Assembly (NCBI GenBank): GCA_963851025.1
Contig: CAWKOA010000030.1
Coordinates: forward strand, 1-64,000
DNA: 64,000 nucleotides
DNA from: RYN-230 sp963851025
Lineage (GTDB): Bacteria > Actinomycetota > Actinomycetes > Streptosporangiales > Streptosporangiaceae
Direction: 5' to 3'
Shown here: positions 8,057-19,529 of the stretch, one piece after another
Layout: every line of letters starts with the position of its first letter
Position numbering within the stretch: position 1 is the first letter of the stretch
Program-made: the position numbers and the translations under genes
Notes under the pieces: generated by a model
What the model saw: the letters and a program-made list of their open reading frames with translations, nothing else
Database searches by the model: none
What the model was told of the DNA's origin: nothing

Positions 8057-9385
8057 TCAGATCCCTCCCGCGAACCGGCCGGGTGCCATCAGGCGCCCGG
8101 GGTCGAACTGGTCCTTCAGCGCCCGCATCAGGCCGAGCGCGGGCACCGGGCCCCACATGTCCACCAGGTCCCGCACCGCGGCCGGGGCCTGGACCACGAC
8201 GGCGCTGGCCCGGGCCGGGGGCCCTTCCCCGTCCGCGTAGCCCGGTACCAGGTCCCGGGCGAGGCGGTCGCGCAGCCCGGCCAGGAACCCGGCGACGGCC
8301 TCCGGCGCGGCGCCGCCGGGCACGGCGGCGTGCAGCACGCCCGCGGCGGCCGAGCCGGCCAGCGCCGGGTCGAGCCCGGCTGACCGGCCCGCGGCGTCCA
8401 CCGCGTGCAGCACGCCGGGCAGGGCCGCGGCCCAGAAGCCGATCTGGATCACCGTGCCGGCCGCCCGGCCCCCGGGGCCGCGGGCGCCCGGGGCCGCGCC
8501 CCACCAGGACGGCGCGGCGTCCAGGGTCGCGGTGCCCGCCCCGAGCACCCCGCGCATCAGCGAGGCCCGCTCGGACACCCCCGCGGGGTCGCCTTCCAGC
8601 AGCACCGCCACCCGGATCAGCCCGTCCCGGGCCTGCCGGTCGATCTCGATGGCCACCGGGGCGAGCTCGGACCCGGCGGCCGCGGCGACGCCCTGGGCGG
8701 CCGCGGCCGGGTCGGCGTAGCCGGCGGTGACGAACGCGGCCGCGGCGGGCAGCGGGTGCAGCCGGAAGATGGCCTCGGTGATCAGGCCCAGCGTGCCGAG
8801 CGAGCCGGCGTAGAGCTTGCCGAGGTCGTAGCCGGCCACGTTCTTCACGACCTTGCCGCCGGACTTGGTCACCGTCCCGTCCGGGCGGATGACGGTGATC
8901 CCGATCAGCAGGTCGCGGGGGGTGCCGTAGCGCAGCCTGCGCGGCCCGGCGGAGCCGGTGGCGAGCACGCCGCCGACCGTGGGCGAGCCGTCCTGGCCGC
9001 CGCCGGTCCCGGGCGGCACGTCCAGCGCGAGCTGCTGCCGGGCGGTGGCCAGCACCCCGGCCAGCTGGCGCATGGTCACGCCGGCCTGCGCGCGGACCAC
9101 CAGGTCGCCCGCGGCGTGCTCGAGCACCTGGTCCAGCCGCAGGGTGTCGATGACCAGGTCGAGGCGGCTCGGCGGGACGCCCCAGGACACGCTGGTCCCG
9201 CTGCCGCGCGGCACCACCGCGAGGCCGTGCTCGGTCGCCGCCGCCAGCAGGGCGCTGGCCTCGGCGGTGTCGGCGGGGGAGGCGACCCAGGGCGGCGTCA
9301 GGCCGGCCACCGCGTCCCGCGGGCCGCCCGGCCGCACCGCGCGGCAGGCCCGGGCCAGCGACCCGGGCACCGAGGCAGGGCTCAA
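8057..9385 (-). CDS. glcE: Glycolate oxidase FAD-binding subunit GlcE
   Basis: GlcE is one of two flavin subunits that oxidise glycolate to glyoxylate. It carries an FAD-binding PCMH domain: VVPRGSGTSVSWG (about residues 57-69), the region GSPTVGGVLATGSAG, and the segment SGGKVVKNVAGYDLGKLYAG. The C-terminal FDPGRLMAPGRF matches the family end. The start is a TTG at 9385 that overlaps the glcD stop as TTGA, so translation should be coupled to glcD. The 442 aa length is slightly longer than enterobacterial GlcE. Cofactor and partner assignments rest on family knowledge and operon context. Confidence 0.9.
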   Translation of the reverse strand: MSPASVPGSLARACRAVRPGGPRDAVAGLTPPWVASPADTAEASALLAAATEHGLAVVPRGSGTSVSWGVPPSRLDLVIDTLRLDQVLEHAAGDLVVRAQAGVTMRQLAGVLATARQQLALDVPPGTGGGQDGSPTVGGVLATGSAGPRRLRYGTPRDLLIGITVIRPDGTVTKSGGKVVKNVAGYDLGKLYAGSLGTLGLITEAIFRLHPLPAAAAFVTAGYADPAAAAQGVAAAAGSELAPVAIEIDRQARDGLIRVAVLLEGDPAGVSERASLMRGVLGAGTATLDAAPSWWGAAPGARGPGGRAAGTVIQIGFWAAALPGVLHAVDAAGRSAGLDPALAGSAAAGVLHAAVPGGAAPEAVAGFLAGLRDRLARDLVPGYADGEGPPARASAVVVQAPAAVRDLVDMWGPVPALGLMRALKDQFDPGRLMAPGRFAGGI

Positions 9386-10840
9386 AACTGCTCGGCCAGA
9401 CCTGCGGCGACCGCGGGATGCACGCCGCGGCGGGGCCCGGGGACCTCACCGCACAGCCGCGGGGTGGGGAAGATCTTGCCCGGGTTGCACAGCCCCGCCG
9501 GGTCGAACGCGCAGCGGAGCAGCTGCATGGTGTCCAGGTCCTCCCGGGTGAACATCTTCGTCATGTACTTGGACTTGTCCGTGCCCACGCCGTGCTCGCC
9601 GGTGATGGAGCCGCCGTGCTCGATGCACAGGTCCAGGATCGCCCCGGACACCTCCTCGGCCCTGGCTTCCTCCCCGGGCGTGGCGTCGTTGTACAGGACC
9701 AGCGGGTGCAGGTTCCCGTCGCCGGCGTGGAACACGTTGGCCACCCGGATCCCCGACCCGGCCGCCAGCGCCGCGATCTTGTCCAGCACCTCGCCGAGCG
9801 CGGTCCTCGGCACCACCCCGTCCTGGACCAGGTAGGAGGGGGAGATCCGGCCCACCGCAGCGAACGCGGACTTGCGCCCGGCCCAGATCGCGGCCCGCTC
9901 CGCCGGGTCATCCGCCTCCCGGATCTCGGTGCAGCCGGCCTGGCGGCACAGCTCCCGCACCGCGGCGCTGTCCCGGCGCACGTCGGCCTCCGGCCCGTCC
10001 AGCTCGACGACCAGGACCGCCCCGGCGCCAGCCGGGTAGTTGCAGGCCACCGCGGCCTCGGCCGCCTCGATGGCCAGCGCGTCCATCATCTCGATGGCCG
10101 CGGGCAGGATGCCGGCGCCGATGATCGCGGACACCGCGGCGCCGCCCGCCCCGGTGGTCTCGAACGCGGCCAGCAGCGTGGTGATGACCTGCGGGATCCT
10201 GGTCAGCCTGACCACGATCTTGGTGACGATGCCCAGGGTGCCCTCCGAGCCGGTGAACATGCCGACCAGGTCGTAGCCGGGCGCCGCGCCCGGTGCCGTC
10301 ACCCAGCCAGGCCAGCTCGCCCTCGGGCGTGACGATCTGCAGGCCGGTCACGTGGTGCACGGTGAAGCCGTGCTTGAGGCAGTGCGCGCCGCCGGAGTTC
10401 TCCGCCACGTTGCCGCCGACCGAGCAGATCACCTGGCTGGACGGGTCCGGGGCGTAGAAGTAGCCGTACGGCCGGGCCGCGGTGCTGACCGCCAGGTTGG
10501 TGACGCCCGGTTCCACGATGGCCCGCTGGCTGACCGGGTCGATCGCGATGATCCGGCGCATCCGCGAGGTCACGATGAGCACGCCGTCGGTGCGCGGCAG
10601 GGCGCCGCCGGACAGCCCGGTACCCGACCCGCGGGCCACGAACGGCACCCGGGCCCGGGCGCACTCCGTGACGATCGCGGCGACCTGCTCCGCCGTCTCC
10701 GGCAGCACGACCAGGCCGGGGGCGGCGCGGTGCGAGGTCAGCCCGTCACATTCATAGGTGCGCAGCTCGGCGGGGTCGGACACCACCCCGCCCGGCCCGC
10801 AGATCTCGGTCATCCGGGGCACCATCGCCTGGACCGTCAT
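9382..10840 (-). CDS. glcD: Glycolate oxidase FAD-linked subunit GlcD (one-base frameshift)
   Basis: GlcD is the main catalytic flavin subunit of glycolate oxidase, oxidising glycolate (or D-lactate) to the oxo acid. The first half shows the FAD domain (PFVARGSGTGLSGGAL, SVGGNVAENSGGAHCLKHG). The second half, in the neighbouring frame, has GYDLVGMFTGSEGTLGIVT, FHAGDGNLHP and the C-terminal ITGEHGVGTDK. The break is near 10290; removing one G gives TGRAPGYDLVG and exactly 486 codons. An FAD-linked D-lactate dehydrogenase is the main alternative, but the adjacent glcE and glcF argue for glycolate oxidase. ATG 10840 has GGAGG upstream. It follows aceB after 72 bp. Confidence 0.9.
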
Positions 10841-10912
10841 CCTGCCTCCACATGCCGCCGCTTACCTTCCAGGGTGCCTCCTGGCGGCCCGGTAGTCCAC
10901 GAGGGGCGCGCC

Positions 10913-12515
10913 TCAGGGCATCTCTTCGTAGGCGGGCAAGGTGAGGAATTCCGCGTAGTCGTCGGCCAGGGCGACGGCGCTGAACAACTCGGCCGCCTGC
11001 TCGAACCGGGGCGCGTCGAAGGCCGGCGCCGGCCGCCTCCCTGATCGTCGCCGACTCCTCGGCGAGGATCCGCTCCACGAGATGGTGGGTCACCATCTGG
11101 CCGTCGTCCAGCCGGACGCTGTTGTGGATCCACTGCCAGACCTGGGACCGGGAGATCTCCGCGGTGGCCGCGTCCTCCATCAGGTTGAAGATGGCCACCG
11201 CCCCGTTGCCGCCCAGCCAGGACGAGAGGTACTGGAGCCCGACGCTGATGTTGTTGCGCAGGCCCGCCTCGGTGATGGTGCCCGGCGTCTTGCTCACCGC
11301 GAGCAGGTCCGCCGCGGACACGCTGACGTCGTCCCGCTGCCGGGCGAGCTGGTTGGGACGGTCGCCCAGGGCGGCGTCGAACACCTCGCGGCAGAGCGGC
11401 ACCAGGTCCGGGTGGGCCACCCAGGAGCCGTCGAAGCCGTCCGCCGACTCCCGCGTCTTGTCCTCGCGGACCTTGGCCATCGCCACCTCGTTGACCTCGG
11501 GGTCGCGCCGGCTGGGGATGAACGCCGCCATCCCGCCCATCGCGTGCGCGCCCCGCGCGTGGCAGGTCTTCACCAGCAATTCGGTGTAGGCCCGCATGAA
11601 AGGCGCGGTCATCGTCACCGAGTTGCGCTCGGGCAGCACGAATTCCTGGCCGCGGTTGCGGAATTTCTTGATCATGCTGAACAGGTAGTCCCAGCGGCCC
11701 GCGTTCAGCCCGGCGCTGTGGTCACGCAGCTCGTAGAGGATTTCCTCCATCTCGAACGCGGCCGGGATGGTCTCGATCAGCACGGTGGCCCGGATCGTGC
11801 CGCGGGGGATGCCCAGCGAGTCCTGCGCGATATTGAACGCGTCGTTCCAGAGCCGGGCCTCCAGGTGGCTCTCGATCTTGGGCAGGTAGAAATACGGCCC
11901 GGATCCCTTCTCCAGCTGGCGCCGGGCGCAGTGGAAGAAGTACAGGGCGAAGTCGAACAGGCTGCCCGAGACCCGCTGGCCGTCCACCAGCAGGTGCTTC
12001 TCGTCCAGGTGCCAGCCGCGCGGCCGGACCACGATGGTGGCCAGGTCGGTGTCCGGCCCCAGCTGGTAGGACTTGCCTTCCTCGCTGGTGAAGTCGATGG
12101 TCCGGTCCAGCGCGCTGATCAGGTTCAGCTGGCCGGTGACCATGTTCTCCCACAGCGGGGTGTTGGCGTCCTCGAAGTCGGCCAGCCACACCTTGGCGCC
12201 CGAGTTCAGCGCGTTGATGGTCATCTTCCGGTCGGTCGGGCCGGTGATCTCGACCCGCCGGTCCACCAGGCCCGGCGCCGGGGCGGCCACCCGCCAGTCG
12301 GGATCGTCCCGGACCGGCCGGGTCGCGGCCAGGAAGTCCAGCGTCCCCCCGGCCGACAGCTCCACCTGCCGCGTCGCGCGGGCGGCCAGCAGCGCCGCGC
12401 GCCGGGGGCCCAGTTCCCGCTGCAGCGCGGCCACGAGGCTGACCGCGTCCGGGGTGAGAACCTCGCCGAAACGGTCCCCCTTCGGACCGGTGATCTCCAC
12501 ACCCTCGCTGCTCAT
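10913..12515 (-). CDS. aceB: Malate synthase A (one-base frameshift near the 3' end)
   Basis: Malate synthase condenses glyoxylate with acetyl-CoA to malate. Family motifs include the VEITGPTDRKM and NSGAKVWLADFEDANTP segments, the VLIETIPAAFEMEEILYEL region, the GRWDYLFSMIKKF active-site segment and AFIPSRRDPEVNE. The last about 35 residues lie in another frame: removing one C near 11020 gives AGAGFDAPRFEQA and the end LPAYEEMP, for a total of 533 residues. The start ATG 12515 is preceded by GGAGGAG. Placed upstream of glcDEF on the same strand, it completes a two-step route from glycolate to malate. No isocitrate lyase gene is in the window, so glycolate rather than isocitrate may be the glyoxylate source. 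Confidence 0.93.
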
Positions 12516-12588
12516 GCCGCGCTCCTCCGGGTTGCCGTTCGCTGAGGTGCCAGCGCCGCCTGCTCGCACACGGCTGCCGCCAACACCT

Positions 12589-12601
12589 GTGTTGCTAACA
12601 C
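12589..12601. promoter_or_regulatory. Inverted repeat in the aceB/hflX divergent region
   Basis: GTGTT-GCT-AACAC is a perfect 5-bp dyad, and another AACAC lies just beside it at 12582-12586. It sits about 75 bp upstream of the aceB start. It could be an operator for the glyoxylate block; no regulator gene is adjacent. Confidence 0.35.
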
Positions 12602-12694
12602 CCCTGCGTGGCGCCGGTCAAAGTGTTCCCGGCCACATCCCGGGCACAACCTGAGCGCCGCGGGTGTTTATTGAGGTGAGCGTATCCCGGAGGC

Positions 12695-14188
12695 ATGACA
12701 GCATTGGCAGACCACTTGACCGTAACCCGCGTACCCGACCCGGATGAGCAGGCGATGACCCTTCCCAGCGAGCTACCCCAGGAGGTCCCCGCCGAGCCGA
12801 GCGGGCGGGACCCGGACGTGGGAGCGCTCGACCTGTCGGACCGCCACGCGCTGCGCCGGGTGTCCGGGCTGTCCACCGAGCTCCAGGACGTCACCGAGGT
12901 CGAGTACCGCGCCCTGCGGCTGGAGCGGGTCATCCTGGTCGGTGTCTGGACCGAGGGGACCCTGGCCGACGCGGAGAACTCGCTGCGCGAGCTGTCCCGG
13001 CTGGCCGAGACGGCGGGGTCGGTGATTCTCGACGCCCTGATCCAGCGGCGCGGCCGGCCCGATGCGGCGACCTACATCGGCGCGGGCAAGGCCGCCGAGG
13101 TCGCGGCCCTGGTCGCGGCGGCCGGCGCGGACACCGTGATCTGCGACGGCGAGCTGACCCCCAGCCAGCTGCGCCGGCTGGAAGGCGTGGTCAAGGCCAA
13201 GGTCATCGACCGGACGGCGCTGATCCTGGACATCTTCGCCCAGCACGCCCGGAGCAAGGAGGGCAAGGCCCAGGTCGAGCTGGCCCAGCTCGAGTACCTG
13301 CTGCCCCGGCTGCGTGGCTGGGGTGAGTCGTTGTCCCGGCAGGCCGGTGGCCGGGTGGCCGGCGGCGGCGGCATCGGCACCAGGGGCCCCGGCGAGACGA
13401 AGATCGAGACGGACCGGCGCCGGATCCGGACCCGCACCGCCCGGCTGCGCCGCCAGCTGGCCGAGATGTCGGTCGGCCGCGAGGTGCAGCGGCACCAGCG
13501 CCGCGGCCACGCCGTCCCGGCGGTGGCCATCGCCGGCTACACCAACGCGGGCAAGTCCAGCCTGCTCAACCGGCTGACCGGGGCCGGGGTGCTGGTCGAC
13601 GACTCCCTGTTCGCGACCCTGGACCCGTCGGTCCGCCGGGCCCGGACCCCGTCCGGCCGCTGGTTCACGCTGACCGACACGGTCGGGTTCGTCCGCCACC
13701 TGCCGCACCAGCTGGTCGAGGCGTTCCGGTCCACCCTGGAAGAGGTCGCCGAGGCGGACCTGATCCTGCACGTGGTGGACGGCAGCGACGCCGACCCGCA
13801 GGCGCAGATCTCCGCGGTCCGCGAGGTCCTCGGCGAGATCGGCGCGCGGGACGTGCCGGAGCTGATCGTGATCAACAAGGCCGACGCCGCCGACCCGATC
13901 GTGGTGGACGCGCTGCGCCGGCAGGAGCCGCACAGCCTGGTCGTGTCCGCGCACACCGGCGAGGGGCTGGATGCCCTGGCGGAGACCGTCGAGGCCGCGC
14001 TCCCGCAGTGGGACCGTGAAGTCAGCGCCGTCGTGCCGTACGTGCGCGGCGACCTGGTCGCCCGGGCCCACCAGGAGGGTGAGGTGCTCGCCCTGCGGCA
14101 CTGCGCGGCGGGCACCGAGCTGACCGCCCGGGTCCCGCCGGGCCTGGCGGCCGAGATCGACCGCATCGCCGTTCCCGCGGGAAGCTAA
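12695..14188 (+). CDS. hflX: Ribosome-associated GTPase HflX
   Basis: HflX is a translational GTPase that binds and splits stalled or stress-inactivated ribosomes. The N-terminal HflX domain covers about residues 60-270 (DTVICDGELTPSQLRRLE, and the glycine-rich GGGGIGTRGPGETKIETDRR linker). The G domain covers about 275-440: G1 GYTNAGKSSLLN, G3 DTVGFVRHLP, G4 NKAD and G5 SAHTGEGLD. The 497 residues include a variable 40-residue N-terminal tail. ATG 12695 has a TATCCC box 6 nt upstream, so a leaderless transcript is possible. In many actinobacteria hflX lies close to dapF; here the glyoxylate block separates them. Confidence 0.95.
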   Translation: MTALADHLTVTRVPDPDEQAMTLPSELPQEVPAEPSGRDPDVGALDLSDRHALRRVSGLSTELQDVTEVEYRALRLERVILVGVWTEGTLADAENSLRELSRLAETAGSVILDALIQRRGRPDAATYIGAGKAAEVAALVAAAGADTVICDGELTPSQLRRLEGVVKAKVIDRTALILDIFAQHARSKEGKAQVELAQLEYLLPRLRGWGESLSRQAGGRVAGGGGIGTRGPGETKIETDRRRIRTRTARLRRQLAEMSVGREVQRHQRRGHAVPAVAIAGYTNAGKSSLLNRLTGAGVLVDDSLFATLDPSVRRARTPSGRWFTLTDTVGFVRHLPHQLVEAFRSTLEEVAEADLILHVVDGSDADPQAQISAVREVLGEIGARDVPELIVINKADAADPIVVDALRRQEPHSLVVSAHTGEGLDALAETVEAALPQWDREVSAVVPYVRGDLVARAHQEGEVLALRHCAAGTELTARVPPGLAAEIDRIAVPAGS

Positions 14189-14189
14189 C

Positions 14190-14213
14190 TAGCGCGCGGG
14201 AACGGCCCGCGCG
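14190..14213 (+). terminator. Hairpin after hflX
   Basis: CGCGCGGG and CCCGCGCG form an 8-bp GC stem around a short AACGG loop directly after the hflX stop. There is no T-tract. Confidence 0.5.
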
Positions 14214-14646
14214 TGGGAAGCTGGCCTGAGCAGGTGACAACGTAAGCAGGAACAGGGTTACCGGAACTGGCGGTCAATTCCGCGGGCGCCTTATCCGGTA
14301 AAGCAGAACCCGCCTCCCGGCGGACACGCAGCGCAGCTACGAGGGCCCAGACCAGCACAGACAGTGAGATAACCGGAAAGGACGGCAATTTCCGTCCTGC
14401 GTTCTTCGTGAACTGCCTGTACACGGACCCTGTAGTGCAATACCGTAACTGAACCGATATGTTGGTTGCCGCATCCCGCAGCAGCGCCGCCGTCGGCCGC
14501 TCTGGAACCCGCGTGACCGGGGGCCTGGCGGGGGGGCCATCAGTAGTACGGACGAGCTATGGCAGGTGACCGCGCATGACGCAGGTACGCCCCGTCTGGC
14601 ACGCTCCCCTCCGGCCCCTCCTGTGTGTGCGGCCGGAGGCATGCCG
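14214..14646. other. Gene-free stretch upstream of the amidohydrolase gene
   Basis: I see no convincing coding sequence; base composition is less GC-rich than elsewhere. A possible promoter is GTGCAA (14435-14440), 17 nt, TATGTT (14458-14463), which would give a long leader of about 180 nt before the amidohydrolase start. No riboswitch that I recognise is present. Confidence 0.4.
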
Positions 14647-15858
14647 GTGACCGTCCGCCTGCTGACCAACATTGGCCGACTCTGGACTGGATCCGAGGTC
14701 TGGAGCAACGCGGCCATTCTCACCCACAACGAGCGCATCGCCTGGGTGGGCCGGGCCTCGGAGCTCCCGGAGAGCCTGCCTGGCGTGGTCGAGGACATCG
14801 TCAACGTTGACTCGGTGGAGAACCTGGGCGGCGGCCTGGTCACCCCGGGCCTGATCGACGCACACACCCACCCGGTCTACGCGGGGAACCGCTGGGCGGA
14901 ACTGGCCATGCGGGCCGGTGGCTCCTCCGACGGCGAGATCGCCGCGGCCGGCGGGGGGATGGCCTCGACGGTCACCGTGACCCGCGGCACCGATCCGTGG
15001 ACCCTGTGCAACGGGGTGCGGGAGCGCCTCGGTGACTGGCTCCGGCATGGCACGACCACGATCGAGGCCAAGACCGGCTACCACCTGACCCGCGACGGCG
15101 AACTCGCCGACGTGCGCATGCTCCGCTCGCTGGAAGGCGAGCCCGGCATGCCCCGGGTGCACGTGACGTTCCTGGCCGCGCACGCGGTGCCGCCGGAGTA
15201 CTTCGGCCGCCGCAACGACTACATCGACGCGGTGGGCACCTGGTGCTCGGACGCGGCCGCGGTCGGCGCGGACAGCGTGGACGTCTACTGCGAGGAAGGC
15301 CGCTTCACCGAGCGGGAGGCCCGCTGGATCCTCAGCGCGGGCCGGGCGGCCGGGCTGCTGCCGCGGGTGCACGCCTGCGGGGAGAGCCGGACCGGCGCGG
15401 CCCGGCTGGCGGCCGAACTCGGCTGCGCGTCCGCGGACGTCCTGCACGAGGCCAGTGACGAGGACGTGGCGGCCCTGGCCCAGGCCGGGGTGGCCGCGGT
15501 GGTCTGCCCGGGGACGGCCCTGCAGACCGGGAAGAACCCGCCGGTGCGGGCCCTGCTGGATAAGGGCGTGGCGGTGGCGCTCGGCTCGGACCACACGCCG
15601 GGCGGTAACGGGATCACCTCGATGCCGCTGGTGATCTCCCTGGCCGTGTCGCAGTTCGGGCTGAGCGTGACCGAGGCCCTGCGGGCCGCCACGCTGGGCG
15701 GCGCCCAGGCGCTGCGGGCCCCGGACCGGGGCGCGATGGTGCGCGGCCGGCTGGCCGACATCGTGCTCTGGGACGCCGATCACGAGGGCGCGTTCGCCTG
15801 GTCGTACGGGCTCAAGCCGAGCCGGGTGTGGCTCGGCGGCGCGCCGGTGGCCAGCTAG
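14647..15858 (+). CDS. Imidazolonepropionase-like metal-dependent amidohydrolase
   Basis: This is a cytoplasmic TIM-barrel amidohydrolase. The metal-binding HxH is in DAHTHPVYAGNR, with later metal ligands likely in LAAHAVPPEY, RVHACGES and GSDHTPGG. Overall order and length (403 aa) resemble imidazolonepropionase HutI, the third histidine-degradation enzyme. Two HutI signatures differ, however: the substrate-binding KSGYGL is KTGYHL, and the DxNPG loop reads DHTPG without the Asn. No hutU or hutH gene is nearby. It may therefore act on another cyclic imide. GTG 14647 is preferred because GGAGG lies 7 nt before it; ATG 14641 is too close to that site. Confidence 0.65.
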   Translation: MTVRLLTNIGRLWTGSEVWSNAAILTHNERIAWVGRASELPESLPGVVEDIVNVDSVENLGGGLVTPGLIDAHTHPVYAGNRWAELAMRAGGSSDGEIAAAGGGMASTVTVTRGTDPWTLCNGVRERLGDWLRHGTTTIEAKTGYHLTRDGELADVRMLRSLEGEPGMPRVHVTFLAAHAVPPEYFGRRNDYIDAVGTWCSDAAAVGADSVDVYCEEGRFTEREARWILSAGRAAGLLPRVHACGESRTGAARLAAELGCASADVLHEASDEDVAALAQAGVAAVVCPGTALQTGKNPPVRALLDKGVAVALGSDHTPGGNGITSMPLVISLAVSQFGLSVTEALRAATLGGAQALRAPDRGAMVRGRLADIVLWDADHEGAFAWSYGLKPSRVWLGGAPVAS

Positions 15859-15949
15859 CACCGCTGGGCGCACTGCCTGCCTGGGACGGGCCAGGCCCTT
15901 GTGCGGCCACCTGGCCGGCCCACGGCCCGCCGTATGGCATGCTGCCGCT

Positions 15950-16921
15950 ATGCCTTCCGCGTCCCTCTCAGCCACCGACATCGCCGGCGTCAGCGTGGTC
16001 GTGGGGGAGGAGGACCTGCTGGTCGAGCGGGCGGTGGCGCGCCTGGTCGAGGCCGCGCGGCCGGCTGACGACGTGCGCCACGTGCAGGCCGCCGCGCTGC
16101 GGCCCGGCGAGCTGGCCTCGCTGACCGCGCCCTCCCTGTTCGGCGGCGGGTGCGTCATCGTCGTGCACGGCACCGCCGACGCGGCCAAGAACGTGGCCGA
16201 CGAGATAACCAGCCTCGCGGGCGACCCGCCGCCCGAGACCGTCCTGATCCTCACCCACGCCGGCGGGGCCAAGGGCAAGGCCCTGCTCGCCGCGCTGGGC
16301 AAGCGGGGCGCCCGGATCATCGAATGCCAGAAGATCACCCGGATGGGCGAGCGGATGCAGTTCATCCGCGCCGAGTTCCGCCACGCGGGGCGCACGATCG
16401 AGGAAAGCGGTGTGCGGGCCCTGCTCGACGCCCTGGGCAACGACCTGCGTGAACTCGCCGCGGCGTGCGCGCAGCTGGCCGCGGACACCACCGGAGTCGT
16501 CGACCAGGCCGTGGTGGCCCGCTACTACCGGGGCCGGGCCGAGGCGAGCGGCTTCACCGTGGCGGACCGGGCCGTCGAGGGGCGCCTGGCGGAGGCGCTG
16601 GAGCTGCTGCGCTGGGCGCTGGCGGTCGGGGTGTCACCGGTGCTCATCACCAGCGGCCTGGCTCAGGGGGTGCGCTTGCTGGGCCGGGTCGGCAGTGCGC
16701 CCAAGGGCCAGCCGGACGCGGTGGTGGCCGCCGAGGCCGGGATGCCCCCGTGGAAGGTGGACCGGGTCCGTCAGCAGCTGCGGGGCTGGACACCGGAAGG
16801 GGTGGCCCGCGCCCTGGCCGTGGTGGCCCGGGCCGACGCCCAGGTCAAAGGCGAAGGGACGAGCGCGGGCTACGCCCTGGAGGTAGCCATCCGCGACATC
16901 GTCACCTGCCGCGCCCGCTGA
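15950..16921 (+). CDS. holA: DNA polymerase III subunit delta (HolA)
   Basis: HolA is the clamp-loader subunit that opens the beta sliding clamp. The 323-residue protein has the expected three-domain layout: an N-terminal AAA+-like domain without a P-loop (VVVGEEDLLVERAV, LTAPSLFGGGCVIVV), a middle domain (ALGNDLRELAAACAQLA) and a C-terminal helical collar (GMPPWKVDRVRQQLRGW, VKGEGTSAGYALE). It precedes convergent rpsT, a neighbourhood conserved in bacteria. ATG 15950 fits the family start; a CATGCT box 6 nt upstream could give a leaderless message. In draft actinobacterial annotations this gene is often called only 'delta subunit-like', but the motifs are clear. Confidence 0.9.
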   Translation: MPSASLSATDIAGVSVVVGEEDLLVERAVARLVEAARPADDVRHVQAAALRPGELASLTAPSLFGGGCVIVVHGTADAAKNVADEITSLAGDPPPETVLILTHAGGAKGKALLAALGKRGARIIECQKITRMGERMQFIRAEFRHAGRTIEESGVRALLDALGNDLRELAAACAQLAADTTGVVDQAVVARYYRGRAEASGFTVADRAVEGRLAEALELLRWALAVGVSPVLITSGLAQGVRLLGRVGSAPKGQPDAVVAAEAGMPPWKVDRVRQQLRGWTPEGVARALAVVARADAQVKGEGTSAGYALEVAIRDIVTCRAR

Positions 16922-17028
16922 AGGGGAGCGCGGGAGGCGGGCAAGTGGGGTTGCCGGGGCCGCGGAGCCGCCGGGCGAAGCGGGGCGCGCCGGAGGCATG
17001 TTCCCGCTGAGCCTGCGGATGGCGGGGG

Positions 17029-17053
17029 GTCCAGGGGGGTCGCCCCCCCGGAC
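17029..17053. terminator. Bidirectional hairpin between holA and rpsT
   Basis: GTCC-A-GGGGGG and CCCCCC-C-GGAC pair around a TCG loop. It sits at the convergent ends of holA and rpsT and touches the rpsT stop codon. Confidence 0.6.
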
Positions 17054-17316
17054 TAGGACAGCTCGGCGCAGCGCTGGGCGATGGCCGACTTGCGGTTGGC
17101 CGCCTGGTTCTTGTGGATCACGCCCTTGCTGGCGGCCTTGTCGAGGTGCCGGCAGGCGTCGCGCATGGCGGTGGTGGCCGCGTCGACATCCCCGGCGTCA
17201 GCCGCCTCGCGGAACTTGCGCACCGAGGTCTTCAGGGACGACTTGACCGCCTTGTTGCGCTGACGGTGCTTCTCGTTCTGCTTGTTGCGCTTGATCTGGG
17301 ACTTAATGTTCGCCAC
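17053..17316 (-). CDS. rpsT: 30S ribosomal protein S20
   Basis: S20 is a primary 16S rRNA-binding protein. The 87-residue sequence begins MANIKSQIKRNKQNEKHRQR and has the family's basic helical pattern, including KSSLKTSVRKFREA and a C-terminal segment KGVIHKNQAANRKSAIAQR. It is transcribed divergently from lepA and converges on holA, the usual actinobacterial arrangement. Confidence 0.97.
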   Translation of the reverse strand: MANIKSQIKRNKQNEKHRQRNKAVKSSLKTSVRKFREAADAGDVDAATTAMRDACRHLDKAASKGVIHKNQAANRKSAIAQRCAELS

Positions 17317-17581
17317 GCGGAAGCCTCACTTGGGATGTCGTCTTGGTGCCGGGCGTACCGTCGCGCCTGGCAACGCCGCGCGGCGGCATAATGCAGCGGC
17401 AGGTGCAGCGGCGGCAGCGCTTACGCTCCGACGAGGCAGGATAGCCTATCGGGCAGCGCGGCTCAAAACTGGTGCCGCGGCGGGTGAGCCGGGGCCAGGG
17501 CACCAGCTCCCTCATGCGACCATGAAGGCACCGCTCCCGGTCATAAACCAGGCCCCCGAACACGAACCAGGCGGATTTCCT

Positions 17582-19483
<1,902 letters not shown>

Positions 19484-19529
19484 AGCGTCTCTCGTAGCCG
19501 CGCCTTAGCCGGCCGGCCCGGCCGCTTCC

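Noticed and set aside
6609..9449. A single 946-codon minus-strand frame spanning glcE and glcF
   Set aside because: Only its last 476 codons have GlcF motifs; the first part is the wrong frame of glcE, kept open by very high GC. GlcE is intact in another frame with its own TTG start.
16922..17052. 6C small RNA or similar C-rich hairpin RNA
   Set aside because: A run of C pairs with a run of G at convergent gene ends; it lacks the paired C-loop structure of 6C RNA and is best explained as a terminator.
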